NCBI RefSeq assembly: GCF_017526105.1
Contig: NZ_CP071839.1
Span: forward strand, 7,912,001 to 7,976,000
From: Streptomyces cyanogenus
GTDB taxonomy: Bacteria; Actinomycetota; Actinomycetes; Streptomycetales; Streptomycetaceae
Reading direction: 5' to 3'
DNA length: 64,000 nucleotides
A model generated the notes under the pieces. It searched no databases. It was given only the letters and a program-made list of their open reading frames with translations, and had not been told where the DNA came from. Made by a program: the position numbers and the translations under genes. This document shows, in pieces, positions 48,312-57,228 of this stretch (the stretch's first letter is position 1; every line of letters begins with the position of its first letter).

Positions 48312-48881
48312 TCACCCGGCCGACGGCCCGGCCACCCGACGGTGCACGCCCCGCCCGAGCCGCCGCCCCAGCAGCAGCCAACCCAGCAGCGCCCCGGCCG
48401 TGTTGAGGATCACGTCGTCGATGTCGAAGGCCCGCCCGGTGACCAGCGCGCCCTGGACCAGCTCCACCATCAGCATCACCAGGGCCGTCAGTGCCGTCAC
48501 CCGCGCCGCTCCCCGGGCGCGTGGCGCGAGGATCGGCACCAGCACCCCGAACGGCACGCCCAGCAGCACGTTCCCGCCGAGCTGCCGGAGCGCGTCCCGC
48601 AGCGACGCCTGCTCCAGATAGGCCCTGAGCGAGCGGCCCGGGTGCAGGTTGCTGTGCGTCAGCGGCACCGAGGCGGGCGACGGCTGGAGCGTGATCCGGG
48701 CCAGGACGACGGCGAACGCCACCATCAACGCGAACGCCACCAGGACGGCGAGGAGCCGGAGGGGGAGCGGCAGCGCGTGCCGCGGGGGGCGCGAGGGCTC
48801 CGAGGGCCGGACCTCCTCCGCCGGGCGGCGCCTGCGGACGGCGCGCAGAAACCCCGGCAGTCGCGGGACGGTTCGGTCCAT
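48312..48881 (-). CDS. VanZ-like membrane protein
   Basis: 189 residues. A basic N-terminus is followed by four membrane helices; the VanZ pattern is seen in GGNVLLGVPFGVLVPI and ELVQGALVTGRAFDIDDVIL followed by NTAGALLGW. VanZ proteins give low-level teicoplanin resistance in enterococci, but most actinobacterial members have no proven role, so resistance should not be assumed. Start ATG 48881. It stands alone. Confidence 0.85.
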   Translation of the reverse strand: MDRTVPRLPGFLRAVRRRRPAEEVRPSEPSRPPRHALPLPLRLLAVLVAFALMVAFAVVLARITLQPSPASVPLTHSNLHPGRSLRAYLEQASLRDALRQLGGNVLLGVPFGVLVPILAPRARGAARVTALTALVMLMVELVQGALVTGRAFDIDDVILNTAGALLGWLLLGRRLGRGVHRRVAGPSAG

Positions 48882-49111
48882 ACGGTCCTCCAGTCGTCAA
48901 CGTCCTGGTTCCGCACGTCGGTTACCCGCACCGCGGCCCGGGATGCCCCCGCCCGGCACCCCCGCTGGTTTCCGTTCACGCCTCCGGGGCACTCCGGATG
49001 CGGACCCGCGCGCCGCCGCTCCCGCCCGGGTCCGGCGGTGCTTGGATGCCCCCAGCGGCACTCCGGATCCACCGCCGCACACCCGAGCACAGCGGACCGA
49101 GGAGGCGCTGT

Positions 49112-49306
49112 ATGACCCGCGGTACGGCCCCCCGCGCGTTCCTCCTCGCCGCCGGTGAACTCCTCGCCTGGTGGGCGGCGCTGGCGCTGCTGTGGCTGGT
49201 GCTCATCACGACCGTCGACACGCTCGAACGGATCGTCGGCGCGAGCTGCGCCGCCGTCGGTGCGCTGCTGGCCCGGACCGGCCGGCGGGCGGTGACCTGG
49301 CGGTGA
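49112..49306 (+). CDS. Mrp-type antiporter subunit E-like, short form
   Basis: 64 residues with two helices (FLLAAGELLAWWAALALLWL and a second). Position at the head of the operon and the LLWLVL-type first helix suggest MrpE/MnhE, but normal MrpE has about 160 residues, so this is a reduced version at best. ATG 49112 has GAGGAGGCG upstream. Its stop overlaps the next start (GTGA). The assignment rests mainly on context. Confidence 0.55.
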   Translation: MTRGTAPRAFLLAAGELLAWWAALALLWLVLITTVDTLERIVGASCAAVGALLARTGRRAVTWR

Positions 49307-49752
49307 ACGGCTGGATCCTCGCGGCGACCGTCGAACTGGGCGGGGGAGGCGCGGCCACCCTCTGGGGCGTGTCCACCGGCCCGCCGGCCCGCCGGTTGAT
49401 CGCCCAGAACCTGACCACCTCCGTCGTCTGCCCGGCCCTGCTGCTCCTCGCCCAGGGTTACGGCCGCCCGTCCTACGTCGACCTCGCCCTGCTGCTCGCC
49501 CTGCTCGGCCCGGTCGGCACGCTCGTCTTCGCCCGTCTGCTGTCCGACGAGCCGGCCCGGCGCCCGAGCGCCTGGGGGCTGACCTGGGTCGCCGCGGGAC
49601 TGGCCGCGGCCGTCGTCGTCGCCCTGTGCGCGGCCGGCACACCGGGCCGGTCCATGGTGAAGCTGCTGCTGATCGGCACCCTGCTGATCAGCGGCAACAT
49701 CATCGCCTCACGCGCCCTGGCGGGCGGTTTCCGGGGGGTGCGCGGTGGCTGA
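49303..49752 (+). CDS. Mrp-type antiporter subunit F/G-like fusion
   Basis: 149 residues, about four to five helices. The first half (RRLIAQNLTTSVVCPALLLL ... YVDLALLLALLGPVGTLVFARLL) matches the MrpF/MnhF pattern; the second half (GRSMVKLLLIGTLLISGNII) resembles the end of MrpG. Separate F and G would total about 200 residues, so this is a compact fused form. GTG 49303 overlaps the upstream stop. It belongs to the antiporter operon ending at 52929. Confidence 0.65.
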   Translation: MNGWILAATVELGGGGAATLWGVSTGPPARRLIAQNLTTSVVCPALLLLAQGYGRPSYVDLALLLALLGPVGTLVFARLLSDEPARRPSAWGLTWVAAGLAAAVVVALCAAGTPGRSMVKLLLIGTLLISGNIIASRALAGGFRGVRGG

Positions 49753-49815
49753 CGGGATGCCGGGGCGCGCGGTCGCGGGGCGTGCGCCGGCTCGTGGGGC
49801 GAGGGCAGGTGGCGT

Positions 49816-50076
49816 GTGTCCGACGCGGTGATCGTCGTCGTCCTGCTGCTCGTGGCCGCCTCCGCCACCGCGGCCGTGGCCCAGCGTGACCCCGCCCGCC
49901 AGGCGCTGGTGCTGTCCTTCCTCGGCATGGCGCTGGCCGCGCTGTTCACCGTGCTCCAGGCCCCGGACGTCGGCCTGTCCCAGCTGGCCGTCGGCTCCGC
50001 CCTCACCCCGCTGCTGATCATGCTGTCCGTGCGCAAGGTCAGACGCCGGGGCCGGAGGAAGGAGGAGCCGAAGTGA
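49816..50076 (+). CDS. DUF4040/MbhD-like subunit of the antiporter
   Basis: 86 residues, three helices. QALVLSFLGMALAALFTVLQAPDVGLSQLAVG is the DUF4040 (MbhD; C-terminal part of MrpA) signature. GTG 49816 is the only good start in frame. The stop overlaps the next start (GTGA). In Mrp and Mbh complexes this piece links the proton channel subunits. Confidence 0.8.
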   Translation: MSDAVIVVVLLLVAASATAAVAQRDPARQALVLSFLGMALAALFTVLQAPDVGLSQLAVGSALTPLLIMLSVRKVRRRGRRKEEPK

Positions 50077-50810
50077 GGCGGCTGCGGCTGTACCTGCTGG
50101 CCGTCGGCGGCGCCGGGCTCGCCGCCCTGCTCGTCGCCGCCTGCTTCGGCCTGCCCGGCTTCGGCGGACGCCGGCACCCGTACGGCGACCGCGCCGTCCA
50201 CGCCTCCCTCGCCCGGCACACCGCGAACACCATCGCCTCCGTCAACTTCGACCAGCGCGCCTACGACACCCTCGGCGAGATGAGCATCCTGTTCGCCGCC
50301 GTCCTCGGTTGCGTGGTGCTGCTGCGCCAGGCCGGCGACGAGTACCGGGCACGGCCGGAACCCGCCGAGGTGGTCCGCCCGGTCCGCCGCTACGCCCTGC
50401 TCGCCCTGCCCGTCGCCCTGGTCACCGGCCTGTACGTGATCGCCCACGGCCAGCTCAGCCCCGGCGGCGGCTTCCAGGGCGGGGTCGTCGCCGCGACCGC
50501 CCTGCACCTGCTCTACCTCGGCGCCGACTACGGCGCACTGGAACGCGTCCGCCCGCTCGGCGTCTTCGAGACCACCGACTCCCTCGCGGTCTGCGCCTAC
50601 CTCGTACTGGGCACCGCCGGCGTCCTGGCCGGCACCGCGTTCCTGGCCAACACCCTGCTGCCGTACGGCACCTTCAACACGCTGTCCTCCGGCGGCACCG
50701 TGCCGCTGCTGAACGCGGCCGTCGGCATGGAGGTGGCCAGTGCGGTCGTCGTCCTGCTCGCCCACTTCCTCGACCAGGCCGTCGAGATCGAGGAAGAGCC
50801 CGGGAGGTGA
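50073..50810 (+). CDS. mrpB: MnhB-domain antiporter subunit
   Basis: 245 residues. The N-terminal part (VNFDQRAYDTLGEMSILFAA) is MbhE/MrpA-tail-like and the rest is MnhB with the hallmark YVIAHGQLSPGGGFQGGVVAA. So A-tail and B are joined here, as in some Mrp operons. Six or seven helices. GTG 50073 has GGAGGAGCCGAA upstream and overlaps the DUF4040 stop. Confidence 0.85.
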   Translation: MRRLRLYLLAVGGAGLAALLVAACFGLPGFGGRRHPYGDRAVHASLARHTANTIASVNFDQRAYDTLGEMSILFAAVLGCVVLLRQAGDEYRARPEPAEVVRPVRRYALLALPVALVTGLYVIAHGQLSPGGGFQGGVVAATALHLLYLGADYGALERVRPLGVFETTDSLAVCAYLVLGTAGVLAGTAFLANTLLPYGTFNTLSSGGTVPLLNAAVGMEVASAVVVLLAHFLDQAVEIEEEPGR

Positions 50811-51166
50811 ACACCGCGATGCACGTCCTGCCGTACCTGGTGGCCGCCTACGTCTTCCTGACGGGCTGCTACGGCCTCGCCACCAGCCGGAACCTGATCC
50901 ACGCCGTCGGCTGTCTCGCGGTCTGCCAGTCCGCCACCTACGTCCTGCTGCTGGCGGTCGGCTACCGCGACGGCGCCACCGCGCCCGTCTTCTCCGACAT
51001 CAAGCCCGGCTCCCGGCCGGTGGTGGACCCGGTGGTGCAGGCGCTCACCCTCACCGACATCGTCGTCGGCGCCACCGTCACCGCGCTGCTGCTCGCCCTC
51101 GTCCTGCAGATCGCCAAACGGCACGGCACGATCGATCCCGACGAACTGCGGGAGCTGCGCGGCTGA
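50807..51166 (+). CDS. mrpC: NuoK-like antiporter subunit C
   Basis: 119 residues with three helices. LVAAYVFLTGCYGLATSRNLIHAVGCLAV and LTLTDIVVGATVTALLLALV are the MrpC/NuoK pattern. GTG 50807 overlaps the upstream stop, and its own stop overlaps the next ATG (TGATG). Confidence 0.88.
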   Translation: MNTAMHVLPYLVAAYVFLTGCYGLATSRNLIHAVGCLAVCQSATYVLLLAVGYRDGATAPVFSDIKPGSRPVVDPVVQALTLTDIVVGATVTALLLALVLQIAKRHGTIDPDELRELRG

Positions 51167-52929
51167 TGCACCACCTGATCCCGCTCCTGGTCGCCGTCCC
51201 GCTGCTCGGCGCCGCCCTGCTGGTGGCCACGGGCCGCCATCTGCCCCGCATGGCGGCCGAGATCGTGGGGTTCGCCGTCTCCGGCGGTACGGCCGCCCTC
51301 GCGCTCGTGCTGCTGCTGAACTCGGCGCCGCCGATGGTCGAGTGGGTCGGCGGCTGGCTGCCCGTCGACGGCGAGAGCGTCGGCATCCTCGTCCTCGGGG
51401 ACGGTCCGGCGCTCGGCATGGCCGCACTGGCCTCCCTGCTGACCCTCGCCGCCCTCGCCTACTCCTGGCGCTACTTCGACGAGCCGCCACGGGACCGCAC
51501 CGGCTCCTTCACCGCGCTGATGCTGGTCTTCCAGGGCGCGATGTGCGGATTCGCCGTAGCCGGCGACCTGTTCAACGCGTTCGTGTTCTTCGAGCTGATG
51601 AGCGTGGTGGCGTACGCCCTGACCGGCTACCGCATCGACGAGGCGAAGGCCGTCCAGGGCGCCCTGACCTTCGGGGTCGTCAACTCCCTCGGCGCGTACG
51701 CCATGCTGATGGGCATCGCCCTGCTGTACGCCCGCACCGGCGAGCTGGCGATGGCGAAGATCGGCCGCGGGCTCGACGCCGCCGGGCAGGGCGGCCCGGA
51801 CGCGCTGGTCCTCGCCTCCTTCGTGCTGGTGCTGACCGGGCTGCTGGTCAAGGCGGCGGCGGTGCCCTTCCACTTCTGGCTCCCGGACGCGCACGCCGTC
51901 GCCCCCACCCCGGTCTGCATGCTGCTGTCCGGCGTCATGGTCGAACTCGGCGCCTACGGCGTGTGGCGGGTGTACGGCACCGTCTTCGCCGGACCCGGCG
52001 GCATCCCCGCCGCCGACCTGACCCGGGCCCTGGTGACCCTCGGCGCCCTCACGGCCGCGACCGGCGCCGTCATGTGCTGGTACCAGCGGCACATCAAACG
52101 CCTCCTCGCCTACTCCACCGTCGCCCACACCGGCCTGTTCCTCGTCGGGCTCGGCGTCCTCACCCCCGAGGGCGACGACGGCGTGGCCCTGTACCTCCTC
52201 GGGCACGCCGGGGTGAAGGCCGCGCTGTTCGCCTGCGCGGGCGTCCTCCTGGACCGGTTCGGCAGTGTCGACGAGCACGCGCTGCACGGCCGGGCCCGGC
52301 AACTGCGCGCCACCGGGGTGATGTTCGCCGTCGGCGCCCTGGGCCTGGCCGGCCTGCCGCCGTTCGGCACGGCGCTGGGGAAGTCGATCGCCGAGGAGGC
52401 GGTCGGCGGACCGCTCACCGTGGTCTTCGTGGTCGCCTCCGCGATCACCGCGGGCGCGGTCCTGCGCGTCACCGGCCGTGTCTTCCTGGGCCTCGGCCCG
52501 CGCCCGGAGGACGCGGAGTACGAGACCAGCGGCTCCGACGAGGAACCGGAGACGTCCGGCCTGCTGCGCCGGGTCCCGGACACCATGACGATCGTGCCCG
52601 CCGTGCTGCTCGCCGCCGCCTTCGCCGTCGGGGTGGTCCCCGGCTTCGGCGCCCTGGTGGCCCGCTCCGTCAACGAGGCCGGCTCGGGCGGCGCCCATAC
52701 CTCGGTGCACTGGACCGCGCACGGCGTCCTGCTGGGCGTGGCCTCCACCGTGCTGGCCGTGGCGCTGGCCGGGCTCGCCGTCACCCGGCCCCGCTGGGTG
52801 GCCGCCCCCGACTGGGCCGCGCCCCTCAGGCGCCTGCAGTCCGGGCACGTCGGCGACTACGTGGCCTGGCTGCTGGTGGGCGCGACCGTCCTGGGGGCGC
52901 TGGCCCTGCCGGGGGTGCTGGGCGGCTGA
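51166..52929 (+). CDS. mrpD: NuoN/MrpD-like proton-translocating antiporter subunit
   Basis: 587 residues, about 14 helices. The antiporter core has NAFVFFELMSVVAYALTGY with the conserved Glu, LLVKAAAVPFHFWLPDAHAV with the key Lys and the HxxLxDAH pattern, and YSTVAHTGLFLVGLG. This is the only large antiporter subunit of the operon; no MrpA N-terminal domain is present in the window. It starts on the mrpC stop. The convergent DUF4230 gene stops immediately after it (52930). Confidence 0.92.
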   Translation: MHHLIPLLVAVPLLGAALLVATGRHLPRMAAEIVGFAVSGGTAALALVLLLNSAPPMVEWVGGWLPVDGESVGILVLGDGPALGMAALASLLTLAALAYSWRYFDEPPRDRTGSFTALMLVFQGAMCGFAVAGDLFNAFVFFELMSVVAYALTGYRIDEAKAVQGALTFGVVNSLGAYAMLMGIALLYARTGELAMAKIGRGLDAAGQGGPDALVLASFVLVLTGLLVKAAAVPFHFWLPDAHAVAPTPVCMLLSGVMVELGAYGVWRVYGTVFAGPGGIPAADLTRALVTLGALTAATGAVMCWYQRHIKRLLAYSTVAHTGLFLVGLGVLTPEGDDGVALYLLGHAGVKAALFACAGVLLDRFGSVDEHALHGRARQLRATGVMFAVGALGLAGLPPFGTALGKSIAEEAVGGPLTVVFVVASAITAGAVLRVTGRVFLGLGPRPEDAEYETSGSDEEPETSGLLRRVPDTMTIVPAVLLAAAFAVGVVPGFGALVARSVNEAGSGGAHTSVHWTAHGVLLGVASTVLAVALAGLAVTRPRWVAAPDWAAPLRRLQSGHVGDYVAWLLVGATVLGALALPGVLGG

Positions 52930-53580
52930 TCAGGTCCCGTACGTGATGTGCACCTCCTTGAAGCCGAGCGAGCGCAGCAGGCCCTGGAGCATGCCGGTGG
53001 TGTTGCCCTCGGCCCGGGCGGTCAGCCCGCTGCGCTTCGCCGCGTCGGCGATGTGCCGGACGGCGAGCTTCTGCACGGCCTGCTCGCTGTTGGGGTTGTC
53101 CGAGAACAGGTCGCCGAGCCGGTCCAGCAGACCGCGCTGCTTGGACACGGCGTAGGAGTGGTCGGGGTCCAGGGCCGGCCTGCCGAGCCGCGCGTGCGGC
53201 AGCCGGATCGTGGCGGTCGTACGGTCCTCGTCGACCCGCACGTCCCGCTCGCCGACCCCACCGAGGTCGACGTAGGCGTCCACGGTGCCCGCGCCGACGT
53301 ACAGGGTGCGGGTGCCGCGCAGGGCGTCGGGCAGGAACCTGGCGTCCTTCTCCAGGTCCACGACGACCTGGAAGTTGCCCGAGGCCGCTTGGTAACGGCT
53401 CATGTCCTGGATCGACCTGAGCAGGGTGGGTCCGGAGCGGTCATGGGTGTCGGTGCCGAACAGATCCTTGATGCCCGGCAGTACGGCCAGCCGGATCCCG
53501 GCGAACAGTACGGCGAGCACCAGCACGAGCGCCGCCACGGCCTTGGCCCAGCCCGGCAGGCGCCTCACGGAAGTCGTCAT
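52930..53580 (-). CDS. DUF4230-domain membrane-anchored protein
   Basis: 216 residues. One helix near residues 14-34 (AVAALVLVLAVLFAGIRLAV) anchors an outer domain of the DUF4230 family, with GNFQVVVDLEKDARFLPD and GTRTLYVGAGTVDAYVDLGG. Its function is unknown. ATG 53580 has AGGAGGACC upstream. The stop directly abuts the convergent mrpD stop, with no intergenic base. No terminator is evident between them. Confidence 0.85.
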   Translation of the reverse strand: MTTSVRRLPGWAKAVAALVLVLAVLFAGIRLAVLPGIKDLFGTDTHDRSGPTLLRSIQDMSRYQAASGNFQVVVDLEKDARFLPDALRGTRTLYVGAGTVDAYVDLGGVGERDVRVDEDRTTATIRLPHARLGRPALDPDHSYAVSKQRGLLDRLGDLFSDNPNSEQAVQKLAVRHIADAAKRSGLTARAEGNTTGMLQGLLRSLGFKEVHITYGT

Positions 53581-53702
53581 CGCGACGGTCCTCCTTCCTG
53601 CCGACCGGATGCCCGCCACATCCCGATGCACAACAGGCGCGTGGACCTCGTCGTGTCCTTGACACAGACGGCCGGGACGGAAGGCCGCGCCGACGGCCCC
53701 GC

Positions 53703-54083
53703 TCACAGGGAGCCGGACGCGGCCTCCGAGCGGGCCAGGGCCTCGTCCAGGCTCGGGTGCGGGGGCAGCAGCCGGGCCAGGCCGGTGACCCGGAACACCC
53801 GCAGGGTCAGCGGGTGCGTGCACACCACGTGCAGTTGCCCGCCGCGCTCCAGCACCCGGACGCGCGCCCGGTACAGCAGCCGCAGCCCCGAGCCGTCGAA
53901 GAACTCCACCGGCCGCAGGTCGATGACCAGCCGCACCTCGGGCCGTTCGGTGATGCGGTCGAGGAACGGGCCGATCTCCGACGCCGAGGCGATGTCGATC
54001 TCGCCCCGCAACTCCAGCACCGTGTGCCCGCGATCCTCGTACATGCCCAGTTGCCGGGTGAGAGGTACGGGTTCGTGTCGCAC
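53703..54083 (-). CDS. STAS-domain anti-sigma-factor antagonist
   Basis: 126 residues from GTG 54083; a start at GTG 54101 would add six residues. STAS fold with EDRGHTVLELRGEIDIASAS, and the phosphorylatable Ser in VEFFDGSGLRLLYRA. Such proteins bind anti-sigma kinases in partner-switching; Streptomyces has many. No partner kinase or sigma gene is adjacent. GGAGG lies ten bases upstream of GTG 54083. Confidence 0.88.
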   Translation of the reverse strand: MRHEPVPLTRQLGMYEDRGHTVLELRGEIDIASASEIGPFLDRITERPEVRLVIDLRPVEFFDGSGLRLLYRARVRVLERGGQLHVVCTHPLTLRVFRVTGLARLLPPHPSLDEALARSEAASGSL

Positions 54084-54224
54084 CTCGGCACCACCTCCCA
54101 CCCGCGCCCCGACGTCGCTTCCCGATCGTCAAGTTACCCTCGATGGAAGGAATTTGAGCATGTTCGATTGACATATGTCTTCGGGTTTGACGTGTGTCGC
54201 GGGTGCGGAGGCGGTGCGGGTCGC

Positions 54225-55175
54225 TCAGTCGGCCAGCAGCACCAGCTTGCCGGTGGTCCGGCCGGTTTCGCCGAGCGCGTGCGCCTTCGCGGCCTCGGCC
54301 AGCGGGAACGTCCCGGCGATCGCCGCCTTCAGCCGCCCGGACCCGGCCAGTTCCGCGATCGCCCGCATCCCCGCCCGGTCGGCGTCGACCAGCATGCGCA
54401 CCGCCCGCACGCCCAGCCGCTCGGCCTCCTGGTGGAAGTCCTCGGAGCCCACCGGCAGGATCGACACCACCACACCGCCCGGCCGCAGCACCCGCAGGGA
54501 CCGCACGGAGGTCTCGCCGCCGAGCGTGTCCAGGACCACGTCGACGTCACGCACCGCCTCCGTGACGTCCGTGGCCCGGTAGTCGACCGGCTCGTCCACG
54601 CCGATCTCCCGTAGGAAGTCGTGCTTGCCGGCGCTCGCCGTACCGATCACGTACGCCCCGCGCGCCTTGGCGATCTGCACCGCCACATGGCCCACCCCGC
54701 CGGCCGCCGCGTGGATCAGCACCCGCTGCCCCGCCTGGACGTCGGCGTGCTCGGTCAGCGCCTGCCACGCGGTCAGGGACACCAGCGGCAGCGCACCCGC
54801 CTGCACATGGTCGAGGGAGGCCGGCTTGTGCATCAGGGCCCGCGCCGGGACGGTGACGTACTCGGCGTGCGAGCCGTGGCCGAAGGGGTACGGCACCATC
54901 CCGAAGACCTCGTCGCCGGGCCGGAACGCGGCCACCCCGATCCCGGTCTCCGCGACCTCCCCGGAGACGTCCCAGCCGAGGACGAACGGGGGCTCGCCCA
55001 GGAACCCGCCGTTGGCCCGGTGCTTCCAGTCGGTGGGGTTCACCCCGGCGGCCCGCACCCGGACCAGCACCTCGTTCGGGCGCGGCCGCGGCCGCTCGAC
55101 CTGTACTTCCCTCAGCACCTCGGGACCGCCGAGGACGTCCTGGCTGATGGCTCGCATCGTGTTCACATCGCTCAT
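54225..55175 (-). CDS. Quinone oxidoreductase-like (MDR family) NADPH enzyme
   Basis: 316 residues. Medium-chain dehydrogenase fold without zinc ligands: VRVRAAGVNPTDWK, GWDVSGEVAETG, and the NADPH-binding LIHAAAGGVGHVAVQIAK. The family reduces quinones and enals. ATG 55175 is chosen, with ATG 55157 a shorter option. It is divergent from the GlxA-type regulator and the operator between them overlaps the regulator start, so it is the likely target. Confidence 0.9.
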   Translation of the reverse strand: MSDVNTMRAISQDVLGGPEVLREVQVERPRPRPNEVLVRVRAAGVNPTDWKHRANGGFLGEPPFVLGWDVSGEVAETGIGVAAFRPGDEVFGMVPYPFGHGSHAEYVTVPARALMHKPASLDHVQAGALPLVSLTAWQALTEHADVQAGQRVLIHAAAGGVGHVAVQIAKARGAYVIGTASAGKHDFLREIGVDEPVDYRATDVTEAVRDVDVVLDTLGGETSVRSLRVLRPGGVVVSILPVGSEDFHQEAERLGVRAVRMLVDADRAGMRAIAELAGSGRLKAAIAGTFPLAEAAKAHALGETGRTTGKLVLLAD

Positions 55176-55210
55176 GGTCCCCAGCCTGCCGGAGCCCACC
55201 GGCCCGGGAA

Positions 55211-55247
55211 ATGGCACGATTGCCAACCTTCGATAGAATCGTGCCAT
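55211..55247. promoter_or_regulatory. Operator dyad at the start of the GlxA-type regulator gene
   Basis: ATGGCACGATT (55211-55221) and AATCGTGCCAT (55237-55247) are perfect 11-bp inverted repeats with a 15-base spacer. The right half overlaps the regulator ATG at 55246. TAGAAT (55234-55239) fits a -10 with a leaderless start. Confidence 0.7.
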
Positions 55248-56211
55248 GTCTGATCTGGAGCTGCGCCCCCGCCCGGAACGGGTCGTCGTCCTGGCCCTCG
55301 ACGGCGTCTACCCCTTCGAGCTGGGCATCCCCAGCCGCATCTTCGGCGCGGCCGACGGCCACTACGAGGTGCTCACCTGCTCGGTCGACGGCCGGCCGGT
55401 GCGCACCAACGCCGACTTCACCGTCGGTGTCGCCCACGGCCCCGAGATCCTGGACACGGCCGACACGGTGATCGTCGCCGCCGTGCCGCCCGCGCACATC
55501 CCGGCCGAGCTGCCCCCGGAGCTGGCCGCCGCGCTCGCCCGGATCCGCCCGGACGCCCGGATCGTATCCATCTGCACGGCGGCCTTCGTCCTCGCCGCGG
55601 CCGGGCTGCTCGACGGACGCCGGGCCACCACGCACTGGCAGGTGGCGGACCGGTTCCGCACCCGGTACCCGCAGGTGGACCTCGACCCGGACGTCCTGTT
55701 CGTCGCCGACGGCCGCATCCTCACCTCGGCCGGCGCGGCCTCCGGCGTCGACATCTGCCTGCACATCGTCCGCACCGACCACGGCAGCGAACTGGCCAAC
55801 TTCGTCGCCCGCCGCTGTGTCGTGCCCCCGTTCCGGGACGGCGGCCAGGCCCAGTACATCGAGCAGCCGGTCCCCGAGAGCGGTGCCGCCAGCACGGCCG
55901 CCACCCGCGCCTGGGCACTGGAGCGCCTGGACGAGCCGCTCACCCTGGCGGACCTCGCCGGGCACGCCCGGATGAGCCTGCGCACCTTCGCCCGCCGCTT
56001 CGGCGAGGAGGTCGGCCTCAGCCCCGGCCGCTGGCTCATCCAGCAGCGGGTGGCCCGCGCCCGGCACCTGCTGGAGGCCAGCGACCTGCCGGTGGACCGG
56101 ATCGCCGCCGAGGTCGGCTTCGCCACCGGCGCCTCACTGCGCCAGCACCTGCACGCGGCCATCGGGGTGTCCCCGCAGACCTACCGGAGGACCTTCCAGC
56201 AGACCCGCTGA
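55246..56211 (+). CDS. GlxA-family transcriptional regulator (DJ-1/PfpI plus AraC domains)
   Basis: 321 residues. The N-terminal DJ-1/PfpI-like domain (about 12-185) has VVVLALDGVYPFELGIP and the nucleophile-like ICTAAFVLAAAG; the Cys is followed by Thr-Ala, so catalysis is unlikely. The C-terminal AraC helix-turn-helix pair (about 215-315) has TLADLAGHARMSLRTFARRF and DRIAAEVGFATGASLRQHL. It starts on ATG 55246, inside its own predicted operator. The divergent quinone-oxidoreductase-like gene is the likely target. Confidence 0.9.
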   Translation: MSDLELRPRPERVVVLALDGVYPFELGIPSRIFGAADGHYEVLTCSVDGRPVRTNADFTVGVAHGPEILDTADTVIVAAVPPAHIPAELPPELAAALARIRPDARIVSICTAAFVLAAAGLLDGRRATTHWQVADRFRTRYPQVDLDPDVLFVADGRILTSAGAASGVDICLHIVRTDHGSELANFVARRCVVPPFRDGGQAQYIEQPVPESGAASTAATRAWALERLDEPLTLADLAGHARMSLRTFARRFGEEVGLSPGRWLIQQRVARARHLLEASDLPVDRIAAEVGFATGASLRQHLHAAIGVSPQTYRRTFQQTR

Positions 56212-56282
56212 ACGTTCCGGCCCGCACCGGCGTCGAAGGACCGCACGGACGCGATCAGGCGCACAGGAGAACAGGGGCGGGG

Positions 56283-57128
56283 ATGCGGAGAGTGCTCACG
56301 GTGGTGGCCCTACTGACGGCGGTGGCGGTGGCGGGGTGCGACGACGGCCCCCGCCCGGATCTGGTGGTGAAGGGCTCCCCGCCGGCCAGCCCCTACAGCG
56401 GTCCGCTGCGCGTCCCCGCCAAGGAACTCGACGGGCACGGTCCCCGGGCGCTGCGCCTGGCCTCCGGGGCGGCCGGCCGGGCGCTGGAGTGCGACGGGGA
56501 GATCTTCGACGGTTCCGGACCCGACGGGTGGAGCAGGTCCGACGGCGGCGCCACCCCGGAGGAGGGGCTGGCCCTCTACTTCGACATCGCCCGGCCGGAG
56601 TTGCCCGACCACGGCTACCGCGTCGAGCGCGCGGAGCCGGACCGGGTGCTGTACTCCTACGACGTGGGCGGCCGTACGAAGGTGGCGGTCGTGGTGGCCA
56701 AGGACCAGAAGGACCGCCCCGGCTGGGGTCCCGAGACCGACGCCTCCTGCGATCCGGCCGAACTCCCCGAGAGCTTCACGGCCACCACGGGCTGGGAGAT
56801 CTGGACGGACCGCGCCGGCCGCAGGGTCCCGGTGGCCCGGCTGCACAGCGCGCCGGGGCCGGAGCACTGCGACTGGCAGTCCGCCCACTTCCTCGCCCTG
56901 GACGAGCGGACGTACGCCCGCGACCCCGACGGCGTGCTGACCCGCGACGGTCTGCTCCGCGCGCCGTACCGCAAGGACGTCCGCATGCCCGCCGACGCCC
57001 GTGACACCGGGTACCACCACCGCGGCCGGCGCCTGTGGCTGACGGCGGACAGGGCCACGGCGTACGTCCGCACCGACCGCGGGGTGGAGGCGTGGCCGCT
57101 GGTCAAGGAGGGCGTCGGCTGCGACTGA
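56283..57128 (+). CDS. Lipoprotein of unknown function
   Basis: 281 residues. The signal peptide MRRVLTVVALLTAVAVAGC ends in a lipobox, giving an acylated Cys19. The body has LYFDIARPELPDHGYRVERA, TKVAVVVAKDQKDRPGW and an extra Cys in DASCDPAELPESF, with a final GVGCD, which may form a disulfide. No family recognised; a similar layout is common in Streptomyces lipoproteins. Start ATG 56283. Confidence 0.8.
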   Translation: MRRVLTVVALLTAVAVAGCDDGPRPDLVVKGSPPASPYSGPLRVPAKELDGHGPRALRLASGAAGRALECDGEIFDGSGPDGWSRSDGGATPEEGLALYFDIARPELPDHGYRVERAEPDRVLYSYDVGGRTKVAVVVAKDQKDRPGWGPETDASCDPAELPESFTATTGWEIWTDRAGRRVPVARLHSAPGPEHCDWQSAHFLALDERTYARDPDGVLTRDGLLRAPYRKDVRMPADARDTGYHHRGRRLWLTADRATAYVRTDRGVEAWPLVKEGVGCD

Positions 57129-57228
57129 CCGGCGCGGGCGGGGGAGAGGACCCCGAAGGGCGCGGGCACCAGCGCGACCGGTCACCGCACCCGCGGACCG
57201 GAGACGGCCCGCGCCCCCCGGCACGTCC

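Noticed and set aside
48312..48881. Glycopeptide resistance determinant (VanZ)
   Set aside because: No van cluster is present, and stand-alone VanZ-like proteins are common without a resistance role.
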